Source: Asaia bogorensis
GTDB lineage: Bacteria > Pseudomonadota > Alphaproteobacteria > Acetobacterales > Acetobacteraceae
Reading direction: 5' to 3'
Length of the DNA stretch: 45,164 nucleotides
Assembly: GCA_945869965.1 (NCBI GenBank)
Contig: CAMBRC010000031.1
Location: 1-45,164, forward strand
How positions within the stretch are numbered: position 1 is the first letter of the stretch; each line of letters opens with the position of its first letter. Made by a program: the position numbers and the translations under genes. Under the pieces are notes generated by a model. The model was not told where the DNA came from and made no database searches. It was given only the letters and a program-made list of their open reading frames with translations. This document shows, one piece after another, positions 28,177-35,248 of the stretch.

Positions 28177-28438
28177 CCCGTGCTCAACACGTTCATCAGT
28201 CCGTTCACCAGTTCGCACACGTCCACAGTCCGCTTGTTGCCGCCGCGCCTTGCAGGCGGGATCTCCAATTTGAGCAGCGCCCATTCCTCGTCGATCAGAT
28301 CGCTGGGATAGCGAAGGCGGCTGCGGTCATATCGGGTACGGTTCTCGACGGTCCACATCGGCAGCTCCTGCGAATCGCAGGCTACCAGGAAGGAATCACA
28401 AAGGATTCAAGGAATTCAAGATGATCTTGGACGGACCC
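28177..28438 (-). mobile_element. IS5-family fragment: left end and transposase N-terminus
   Basis: On the minus strand ATG 28358 starts a 61-codon frame, MWTVENRTRYDRSRLRYPSD then LIDEEWALLKLEIPPARRGG, the N-terminus of IS5-type transposases of alphaproteobacteria. It is cut at the IS3 boundary, before the catalytic residues. The outer end (GGGTCCGTCCAAGATCATCT on the minus strand, 28438 inward) reaches exactly the stop codon of the GST gene. The other half of this element is not in the window. Confidence 0.75.
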
Positions 28439-29152
28439 CTACGCTGTAGCGAACTTCCCGCGGCCGAACAGCTTGTCCAGGTTCTCGGCCTCAGCCTTGT
28501 CGAACTGCGTGGTGCGGGCGCGGACCTCGTCCACCGCGGCCAGGGCCTTCTTCACAGCCGGGCGTTCATCGATCTTCTTCACCCAGGCCATGACGTTGGG
28601 AAATCTCGGCGCGGCATCGGCGCCCAGCAGGACCGGGATGTTGCGGGCCCAGGGGTAGGTCGCGACGTCGGCCACGCCGTATTCCACGCCGCCCAGGTAG
28701 GGGCTGGTGGCCAGGCGTTGATCGATCACTTCGAAGACGCGGTGGACCTGGGTGGCGTAGCGGCTCTTGGAATAGTCGTTGCCGGCCGGGGCGAAACGCA
28801 TGAAGTGGACATGCTGGCCGAACATCGGGCCGACGCCGGTCATCTGCACCATCATCCATTGGATGGCCTCGTATTTCGCGGCGATATCGGCGGGCAGCAA
28901 CTTGCCGGTCTTTTCGGCGAGGTAGAGCAGGATGGCGCCGGACTCGAAAAGGGTCAGCTTCTTGCCACCCGGGCCGTCGCTGTCGACGATCACCGGCACC
29001 TTGGCGTTCGGGTTCAGCTTGATGAACGCAGCGTCGAACTGCTTGCCGGTGAACACGTCGACGGGGGCGACGGTATAGGGCAGGCCGAGTTCCTCCAGCG
29101 CGATGTAGACCTTGACGACGTTGGGGCTGCCCATGCCGTAGAGCGTGATCAT
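28439..29152 (-). CDS. glutathione S-transferase family protein
   Basis: GSTs join glutathione to electrophiles or act as isomerases and peroxidases. The 237-residue protein has the thioredoxin-like N-terminal half (MITLYGMGSPNVVKVYIALE, NPNAKVPVIVD, LFESGAILLYLAEK) and the all-helical C-terminal half (YGVADVATYPWARN), nearest to YghU/YfcG-like or beta/nu types. The second ATG, 29152, is preferred because AGGAG is seven bases upstream; the ATG at 29158 is too close to it. The stop codon CTA/TAG sits on the junction with the IS5 fragment, so the last residues may have been set by that insertion. Confidence 0.9.
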   Translation of the reverse strand: MITLYGMGSPNVVKVYIALEELGLPYTVAPVDVFTGKQFDAAFIKLNPNAKVPVIVDSDGPGGKKLTLFESGAILLYLAEKTGKLLPADIAAKYEAIQWMMVQMTGVGPMFGQHVHFMRFAPAGNDYSKSRYATQVHRVFEVIDQRLATSPYLGGVEYGVADVATYPWARNIPVLLGADAAPRFPNVMAWVKKIDERPAVKKALAAVDEVRARTTQFDKAEAENLDKLFGRGKFATA

Positions 29153-29248
29153 TGGCATTCTCCTGGAAGTGCGACCTGTGGATACGAATGGCGCGGATGG
29201 TGACACGCCTCGACCGGTCGGGGTAGACGTGGGGTTGGCGGCTGGGGT

Positions 29249-30142
29249 TCAGCGGGTCTTCGGAATCTCGAACTTCGCGCCGCGCTCGATAACCTGCACG
29301 ATGGTTGAGATGTCGTCGTTGCCGCGGCCTTCGAACATCGCGTGCTTGAACACAAGGCGTGCCGCCTGACAGACCCACATCGGAATGCCAAGCTCATCGG
29401 CGAGTTCGAGGGCGAGATCGACGTCCTTGACCAGGATATGCATCGCGCCGCCCATATCGAAACGGCGGCTCAGGATCGGGCCGGCGAACACCATCTGCTG
29501 CGCGCGGTTGGCGCCGCTGCCCGCGCCGATGGCGGTCATCATCACCTCGGGGTCCAACCCACCCTTGGCGCCCATCACGAATGCCTCGCACGTGGCGGCG
29601 AGCGAGACGGCGAACAGGATGTTGTTGGTCAGTTTCAGCACCTGCGCCGGGCCTGGCCGGTCGCCGCACACCGTGAACGTCTGGCCCCATAGCGAGATCA
29701 TCGGCCGCACCGCCGCGACCGCGTCCGGCGTGCCCGAGACCATGACCGATAGTGCGCCGGCACGCGCGCCCGCCGGGCCGCCGGAGATTGGGCAATCGAC
29801 GATGGTGACGCCTTTTTGGGCCATCGCCACCTCGACCTCGCGCAGGAACGGCATGCCGACCGTGCAGGTGTTGACCAGGATCTTCATGCGGCCGCCTTGC
29901 AGCAGGCCGTTGTCGCCGAACACAACATGGCGGTAGGCTCCGAGCGTCGGGAGCGAAACGAAGACGATCTCGTGCCGGTCTGCCAGTTCGCGCGGCGTGG
30001 TGGCGCGCGGGCATTGCCGTTCGGTGAACGGGCGGACCGCGGCATCGTTGATGTCCAGCACGGTCAGGCGATGGCCGCCTTCCAGCAGCTTGGTTGCCAT
30101 CGGCAGACCCATCGCGCCGACGCCGAGAAATCCCGCTTCCAT
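29249..30142 (-). CDS. NAD(P)-dependent oxidoreductase, 3-hydroxyisobutyrate dehydrogenase family
   Basis: Family members oxidise beta-hydroxy acids (3-hydroxyisobutyrate, tartronate semialdehyde and others). The 297-residue protein has the Rossmann motif GVGAMG (7-12), the substrate loop DCPISGGPAGARAG and the catalytic lysine in LKLTNN. In-frame sequence runs upstream to 30352 but is not family-like; ATG 30142 begins MEAGFLGVGAMGLPMATKLL. It lies 96 bases before gst on the same strand and may share its transcript. The substrate is not determined. Confidence 0.88.
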   Translation of the reverse strand: MEAGFLGVGAMGLPMATKLLEGGHRLTVLDINDAAVRPFTERQCPRATTPRELADRHEIVFVSLPTLGAYRHVVFGDNGLLQGGRMKILVNTCTVGMPFLREVEVAMAQKGVTIVDCPISGGPAGARAGALSVMVSGTPDAVAAVRPMISLWGQTFTVCGDRPGPAQVLKLTNNILFAVSLAATCEAFVMGAKGGLDPEVMMTAIGAGSGANRAQQMVFAGPILSRRFDMGGAMHILVKDVDLALELADELGIPMWVCQAARLVFKHAMFEGRGNDDISTIVQVIERGAKFEIPKTR

Positions 30143-30339
30143 GAGTGCACTCCCGTTTCGCGTTTCGGCGACAGGGTTATCCGGTGTTGGGTGGGCGGGG
30201 CAAATGGGGGAGGCGCGGGCGTGTCTCGGGTCGAAACCTGCATGAACCCGACCGGCGCGCTGACCGGGGGAACCGATGGCGAGCTGGTGAGCCACGCCGC
30301 CACGCCCACCAACGACGCGGAGCGCCCGGCTGCAGCAGG

Positions 30340-30794
30340 GAGACAGTGGCACCAGTTACAGCAGCCTTGTTCCAGGCGCGGCCTGCTATTGGCTGCGCGC
30401 AGCACAACACTGGGGACACCAGATTATGGCAGCCCTTCGTGGTGAACAGCTTCGCGCGCCCGCCGCCGGCGCTGGCCAGCGTGGCGTATGCGGCCTGGAC
30501 ACCGGTGCTGCTGACGCCCAACCATCCCGAGTATCCGGCGGCGCATTCCTGCACCTCGAGCCCGCTGGGCCAGGCGCTGCGGTATTCCTAATGGACGCCC
30601 AACGTGACCTTCAGCATGGACAGCAGGGTCACCGGTACGACGCGCACGTATGTCGGCACCGATCCCTTCAACCAGGAGAACCGGATCGCCCGCATCGCCG
30701 CGGCATGCACTTCCCGTTCTCCGCCGTCGCCGACGAACCGATGGGCCAGAGGGTCACCGACTGGGTGGCAGCGCGGCACTTCCAGCGGCAGTGA
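30340..30794 (+). pseudogene. vanadium-haloperoxidase/PAP2-like C-terminal remnant
   Basis: LLTPNHPEYPAAHSCTSSPL, then GTTRTYVGTDPFNQENRIAR, then GMHFPFSAVADEPMG and VTDWVAARHF are the ordered C-terminal motifs of a vanadium-dependent haloperoxidase-like (PAP2 superfamily) protein. An in-frame TAA (30589-30591) and a frameshift near 30700 break it, and the N-terminal half is absent. The remaining bases 30143-30340 and 30795-31011 hold no supported gene. Confidence 0.65.
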
Positions 30795-31011
30795 GCGGAG
30801 GGCATTTGTCCGTGAGGTAGGATGCGATTTCCAGGTTTCTGCGTCGATCCTATAGTTTGGGGACCGGTGACTGTTCAGTCCCCGGCCCTTCTCCCTCCGC
30901 CCGTACCGTGTCGCCCGGCTTGGTTGCCGGCCATCTGCTCGGCCCGAAGCGGCCGAGCCTTCGTGTCCGTGGCTCGGGCCGCAGTGAAGCATCACGGCGT
31001 GACCGGCTAGC

Positions 31012-31920
31012 ATGATCCGGACACGGCCGATGGACCCGGTGATGCGCCTTGGAATGAGCGGCTGTTTCCTGCCCGTTGATATGAACGCGTTCACGCCGGC
31101 GATGTGCCGGCGGGTGCGGCGCGCCGGATTCAGCGGGGTATTCACCCGGTTTGCCGCCAACGATCCGAAGACGACCACGCGGGCCGAGGCGCGGCGGTTG
31201 CGGGCCATGCTGGCCGATGAAGGGGTGCGGCTGTTCCAGGCCACCGGGTATTGGCAGAACATGATCACGTCGGACGAGGCGGCGCGGCGGCGTTCGGTGC
31301 GGGTGATCCAGCATGCGCTGCGGCTGGCCGGATGGATGGGGGCGCGCGGGATCGATACCGGGCCAGGGTCGATGAACCCCGCGGGGCCGTGGTATCCGCA
31401 CCCCGCCAACTTCACCGCGGCGGCAAAGGACCAGCTGATCAACACGCTGCGCGAATGCGCCAAGGCGGCGGAGGATGCCGGGGTCTTCCTGAGCGTGGAG
31501 AGCCATCAGCTCGTCACGCTGCGCACGCCGCAGATTGCCCGTGAGGTGTTGGACGCTGTGGACTCGCCGTGGGTGCGCTGTGACTATGACTCGGCCAACT
31601 GGATCGATCTGTCCACGCTGTATGATACCGGGGCCGCGATCAACGCGCATTTCGACCTGTTGGGCCGTCACATCGTCAGCTGCCACGCCAAGGATATCTG
31701 GGCGGAGAACAAGCTGGCCGTGCATCTCCAGGATGGCTGTCCGGGAAAGGGCGAGATGGATTTCGCAATGCTGTTCCGACGGATGGAGGCGCTGTCGCCG
31801 GACTACCCGTTGATAGCCGAGGGGAATTCCACGGGCGAGCTGCCGGCCGTTGGGCGGCTGTTCCGCGAGACGGCGCGCGCACTCGGCATTCGTGTGCTCG
31901 ACACCGACGAGACGGCATAG
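31012..31920 (+). CDS. TIM-barrel sugar isomerase/epimerase-like protein (AP_endonuc_2 fold)
   Basis: The 302-residue protein has the xylose-isomerase-like barrel with metal ligands spread over strands: E in SVESHQ, D in RCDYDSANW, H in SCHAKDIW and E in IAEGNS. Such enzymes isomerise or epimerise sugars, sugar acids or inositol derivatives, or dehydrate them. The start is uncertain among ATG 31012, 31030 and 31042; none has a good ribosome site. It is the first gene of the long same-strand cluster to 44251, with the epimerase gene nine bases after its stop. Confidence 0.8.
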   Translation: MIRTRPMDPVMRLGMSGCFLPVDMNAFTPAMCRRVRRAGFSGVFTRFAANDPKTTTRAEARRLRAMLADEGVRLFQATGYWQNMITSDEAARRRSVRVIQHALRLAGWMGARGIDTGPGSMNPAGPWYPHPANFTAAAKDQLINTLRECAKAAEDAGVFLSVESHQLVTLRTPQIAREVLDAVDSPWVRCDYDSANWIDLSTLYDTGAAINAHFDLLGRHIVSCHAKDIWAENKLAVHLQDGCPGKGEMDFAMLFRRMEALSPDYPLIAEGNSTGELPAVGRLFRETARALGIRVLDTDETA

Positions 31921-31929
31921 GACCAGGCG

Positions 31930-32691
31930 ATGAATTTGCTGTTGGTCGGCGGCGCGGGACAGGTCGGCACGGTGATCGCGCCCTATCTCGCGGCGCACCA
32001 CGATTTGCGTGTGCTGGATGTTTCGGCGCCGCGGGACAGCGCGATGGCGTTCGTGCAGGGCTCGGTGACCGATCCTGGCGCGGTGCGCGAGGCGCTGGCC
32101 GGAGTTGACGGTTTCATCTGGCTGGCGATGCGCGAAGGCCAGGGCGGGATGCGGCGCGATCAGGATGTGGCTACGATCCTCAACAACTATGAGTTGAACA
32201 CCACGGGGCTCCATTTGTTTCTGTTCCTGGCCCAGGAAGCCGAGGTGAAGCGCGGGGTCTATTCCAGTTCGATGAGCGTGCATTTCCGCGGCCGCGACTG
32301 GTATCCCGCCGAGGAGCTGGTGCCGTTCGATACGCCATCGGTCTATGGCCTGACCAAGGGGATGGGGGAGCATATCTGCCAGTATTTCGCGCGCTGGTTC
32401 GACATGAACCTGATTGCGTTGCGGATCACCGGGCCGCGGGCGCGCGCGGAGTATCTTGCTGAACGGCGCTCGCCGCGCCCGTTGCAGGACGGCAGCTTTG
32501 TGCATGTGACCGACGAGGCCGACCTGGCGCGGGCCTATCTGGCGGCCATCGACGCCACCGCCGTCGGGCATGGGCGGTTCGATGCCGTGTTCATCGCCGG
32601 CGACGAGGCCGGGCGCGAGCATAATCTGTCGAAGGCGGAACGGTTGCTCGGCTGGACGCCGCAATCGCATCGCCTGTTGAACGAGGAGTGA
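31930..32691 (+). CDS. NAD-dependent epimerase/dehydratase (extended SDR)
   Basis: The 253-residue protein begins with the nucleotide-binding GGAGQVG (7-13) and has the SDR catalytic pair Y139 and K143 (YGLTKG), preceded by the serine-rich SSSMSV. It acts on a nucleotide sugar or free sugar; uronate dehydrogenases have the same layout and are an alternative. Its stop overlaps the region of the next start (GTGA at 32688). Confidence 0.85.
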   Translation: MNLLLVGGAGQVGTVIAPYLAAHHDLRVLDVSAPRDSAMAFVQGSVTDPGAVREALAGVDGFIWLAMREGQGGMRRDQDVATILNNYELNTTGLHLFLFLAQEAEVKRGVYSSSMSVHFRGRDWYPAEELVPFDTPSVYGLTKGMGEHICQYFARWFDMNLIALRITGPRARAEYLAERRSPRPLQDGSFVHVTDEADLARAYLAAIDATAVGHGRFDAVFIAGDEAGREHNLSKAERLLGWTPQSHRLLNEE

Positions 32692-32693
32692 CG

Positions 32694-33659
32694 ATGTCCA
32701 CGCCGATCCTGCTCGATTGCGATCCGGGCCACGACGATGCCATCGCGATGATCTATGCCGCCCAGCATCTCGACCTGCGGGCAGTCACCACGGTCTATGG
32801 CAATCAGACGCTGGAGCTGACCACGCGCAACGCGCTGAGCCTGTGCCGGCTGATGGCGCTCGATATTCCGGTGGCGGCCGGCGCGGCGGTGCCGATGGTG
32901 GCGCCGCCGATCCATGGCGGGGCGATCCATGGCAAGAGCGGCATTGATGGTGCTGAACTGCCGGAGCCGGACCGGGCGTCCGAGGACATGCATGCCGTCG
33001 AGCTGATCCTGCGCACCGCGCGGGCGCATCGCGGGGCGCTGGTGCTGGTGGCGACCGGGGCGCTGACCAATCTCGGGCTGGCGCTTGCGGTGGAGCCGAA
33101 GCTGCGCGAGTGGCTGGCGGGCATCAGCATCATGGGCGGCACCACCGGGATCGGCAATGTCAGCGAGGTGGCGGAGTTCAATATCTTCTGCGATCCTGAG
33201 GCGGCCGACATCGTGCTGCGCAGCGGCGTGCCGCTCTGGATGGTGGGGCTTGATGTGACGCGGCGGGTGGGGGCGACGGCGGCGGATATCGAGGGGCTGC
33301 GCCAGGGCGGGCGGGTGGCGCGGATTGTCGCCGATCTGCTGGATTTCTTCCTGGCGTCGCTGCGCCGGGTGCATGGGCTGGACAGCGCCTCGCTGCATGA
33401 TCCCTGTGCGCTGGTGCCGTTCATTGCGCCGCATCTGATGACGTATCGCCACACCGCGGTGCAGGTGGAACTTGGCGGCGGGCTGACCCGGGGGATGACG
33501 GTGGCCGATCTGCGGCGGCTGGGCAACGCGCCGCTGGGCCGCATTCGTCCCTCGGCGCCGGCCAATGTGCAGCTGGCGCGCGAGCCGGCGGCGGGGCTGG
33601 TGGCGCATATTCTCGACGCCGTGCGTGCGCTCGATGCGCGGCTGGCCGGTCGGGGCTGA
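32694..33659 (+). CDS. inosine-uridine preferring nucleoside hydrolase family protein
   Basis: Nucleoside hydrolases cleave the N-glycosidic bond of ribonucleosides using a calcium ion held by aspartates. The 321-residue protein has the signature DCDPGHDDA (8-16), the usual GSGIDG-like loop (HGKSGIDGAELPEP) and NIFCDPEAADIV. The ATG at 32694 has GAGGAG at the right distance; a GTG at 32688 is less likely. It is cytoplasmic, as expected for an enzyme acting after uptake by the transporter at the cluster end. Confidence 0.92.
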   Translation: MSTPILLDCDPGHDDAIAMIYAAQHLDLRAVTTVYGNQTLELTTRNALSLCRLMALDIPVAAGAAVPMVAPPIHGGAIHGKSGIDGAELPEPDRASEDMHAVELILRTARAHRGALVLVATGALTNLGLALAVEPKLREWLAGISIMGGTTGIGNVSEVAEFNIFCDPEAADIVLRSGVPLWMVGLDVTRRVGATAADIEGLRQGGRVARIVADLLDFFLASLRRVHGLDSASLHDPCALVPFIAPHLMTYRHTAVQVELGGGLTRGMTVADLRRLGNAPLGRIRPSAPANVQLAREPAAGLVAHILDAVRALDARLAGRG

Positions 33660-33720
33660 GGCGGAACGATGGGCTTGTCGATGCCCGCAATGGCTCGCAT
33701 AGTCGCGGCAGCGAGGCGGT

Positions 33721-34971
33721 ATGCGGTATTCTGGGTTTCGACTACTTGCTGAGGCGTTGACCGGCAATCGCGGGTGGAAACCTGCGTGGCGCGATGCGTC
33801 GCCCAAGCCGGAATACGATGTCATCATCATCGGTGGCGGCGGCCATGGGCTGGCCTCGGCCTATTACCTGGCCTCGGTGCATGGCATCACCAATGTCGCG
33901 GTATTGGAAAAGGGGCCGATCGGCCTTGGCAATACCGGACGCAACACCACGATCGTGCGCTCAAATTACCTGCTGCCGCAGAACCATAACTTCTTCGAAT
34001 GGTCGTTGAAGCTGTGGGAGGGGCTGGAGCAGGAGATCAACTTCAACGCGATGGTCAGCCAGCGCGGCGTGCTGAACCTGTTCCACAATGACGGCGCCCG
34101 CAATGCCTCGGCCCGGCGCGGCAATGCTATGCGGCTGGACGGCATTGACGCCGAGTTGGTCGACCGCGAGCAGGTGCGCGCGATGTGCCCACTGATCGAT
34201 ATCGACAATGGCCGGTTCCCCGTGTTGGGCGGGCTGTTGCAGCGGCGCGGCGGTACGGCGCGGCATGACGCGGTGGCCTGGGGTTACGCGCGGGCGGCGG
34301 ATGCGCGCGGCGTGGACATCATCCAGCACTGCGAGGTGACCGGCATCGATGTGGTCGATGGCCGGGTGCAGGGCGTGCAGACCACGCGCGGGCCGATCCG
34401 GGCGAAGAAGATCGGGCTGGCGGTGGCGGGGAATACCTCCCGGCTGGCGCAGATGGCCGGGGTCGACGTGCCGATCGAGAGCCATGTGCTGCAGGCCTTC
34501 GTGTCCGAGGCGGTCAAGCCGCTGGTCGACCAGGTCATCACCTTTGGCGCCGGGCATTTCTACATCAGTCAGTCGGACAAAGGCGGTTTGGTGTTTGGCG
34601 GCGGGCTGGACGGGTGGAACACCTATGCCCAGCGCGGCAACCTGCCGGTGGTGGATCATGTCTGGGCAGCCGGGATCGCGCTGATGCCCGCGCTGTCTCG
34701 GCTGCGCGGGTTGCGGCAGTGGGGCGGGGTGATGGATATGAGTTTCGACGGCTCGCCGATCATCTCGACCACGCCGGTGGGCGGCTTGTACATGACCGCG
34801 GGCTGGTGCTATGGCGGGTTCAAGGCGACGCCTGGCTCGGGCTGGTGCCATGCCTGGACCATCGCCAATGATGCCCCGCACACGCTGAACGCGCCGCATC
34901 GGCTGGACCGGTTTCGCACCGGGCATTTGCTGGATGAGCGCGGCAACGGCCCCTATCCGTGGATGCAATGA
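33721..34971 (+). CDS. soxB: sarcosine oxidase-type enzyme, beta subunit
   Basis: In heterotetrameric sarcosine oxidase the beta subunit oxidises the N-methyl amino acid at a non-covalent FAD and holds covalent FMN with the alpha subunit. The 416-residue protein has the FAD motif VIIIGGGGHGLASAYYLA, the GNTGRNTTIVRSNYL region and ARHDAVAW, whose H182 matches the covalent FMN histidine of the family. GAGGCGG precedes ATG 33721. The order B-D-A-G is also that of N-methylglutamate dehydrogenase operons, so the substrate may be another N-methyl amino acid. Confidence 0.92.
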   Translation: MRYSGFRLLAEALTGNRGWKPAWRDASPKPEYDVIIIGGGGHGLASAYYLASVHGITNVAVLEKGPIGLGNTGRNTTIVRSNYLLPQNHNFFEWSLKLWEGLEQEINFNAMVSQRGVLNLFHNDGARNASARRGNAMRLDGIDAELVDREQVRAMCPLIDIDNGRFPVLGGLLQRRGGTARHDAVAWGYARAADARGVDIIQHCEVTGIDVVDGRVQGVQTTRGPIRAKKIGLAVAGNTSRLAQMAGVDVPIESHVLQAFVSEAVKPLVDQVITFGAGHFYISQSDKGGLVFGGGLDGWNTYAQRGNLPVVDHVWAAGIALMPALSRLRGLRQWGGVMDMSFDGSPIISTTPVGGLYMTAGWCYGGFKATPGSGWCHAWTIANDAPHTLNAPHRLDRFRTGHLLDERGNGPYPWMQ

Positions 34972-34972
34972 C

Positions 34973-35248
34973 GTGATCCGGATCGATTGTCCCTTTTGCG
35001 GCTTGCGCGACGAGGCCGAGTTTACCTATCGCGGCGATGCCTCGGTGACCCGCCCGGAACCGGATGCGGCCCCCGAGGCGTTCCATGATTTCGTCTATCG
35101 GCGCGTGAATCCGCGCGGCTGGCACCTGGAGTGGTGGCACCATTCCGGCGGCTGTCGACAGTTCCTCAAGGTGGTACGCCACACCATGACGCATGAGGTG
35201 CATGCGGTTGGCACGGCGCGCGATGTGTTGGTGGTGCCGCCGGAATGA
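34973..35248 (+). CDS. soxD: sarcosine oxidase-type enzyme, delta subunit
   Basis: The small delta subunit binds zinc and holds the tetramer together. The 91-residue product has C6 and C9 (CPFC), and H56/H57 and C61 (WWHHSGGC), the zinc ligands of the family. GTG 34973 follows the soxB stop by one base; an upstream ATG at 34934 would overlap soxB and lengthen the protein beyond the family norm. The stop overlaps the soxA start (ATGA). Confidence 0.92.
   Translation: MIRIDCPFCGLRDEAEFTYRGDASVTRPEPDAAPEAFHDFVYRRVNPRGWHLEWWHHSGGCRQFLKVVRHTMTHEVHAVGTARDVLVVPPE

Noticed and set aside
30859-30884. GGGGAC/GTCCCC inverted repeat before the catabolic operon
   Set aside because: Six-base arms with a 13-base loop are expected often in GC-rich DNA; it is 130 bases from the first gene with no promoter match beside it.
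30850-32670. 606-codon open frame antisense to the isomerase and epimerase genes
   Set aside because: Arg/His/Pro-rich translation with no domain; the sense-strand genes have clear catalytic motifs.
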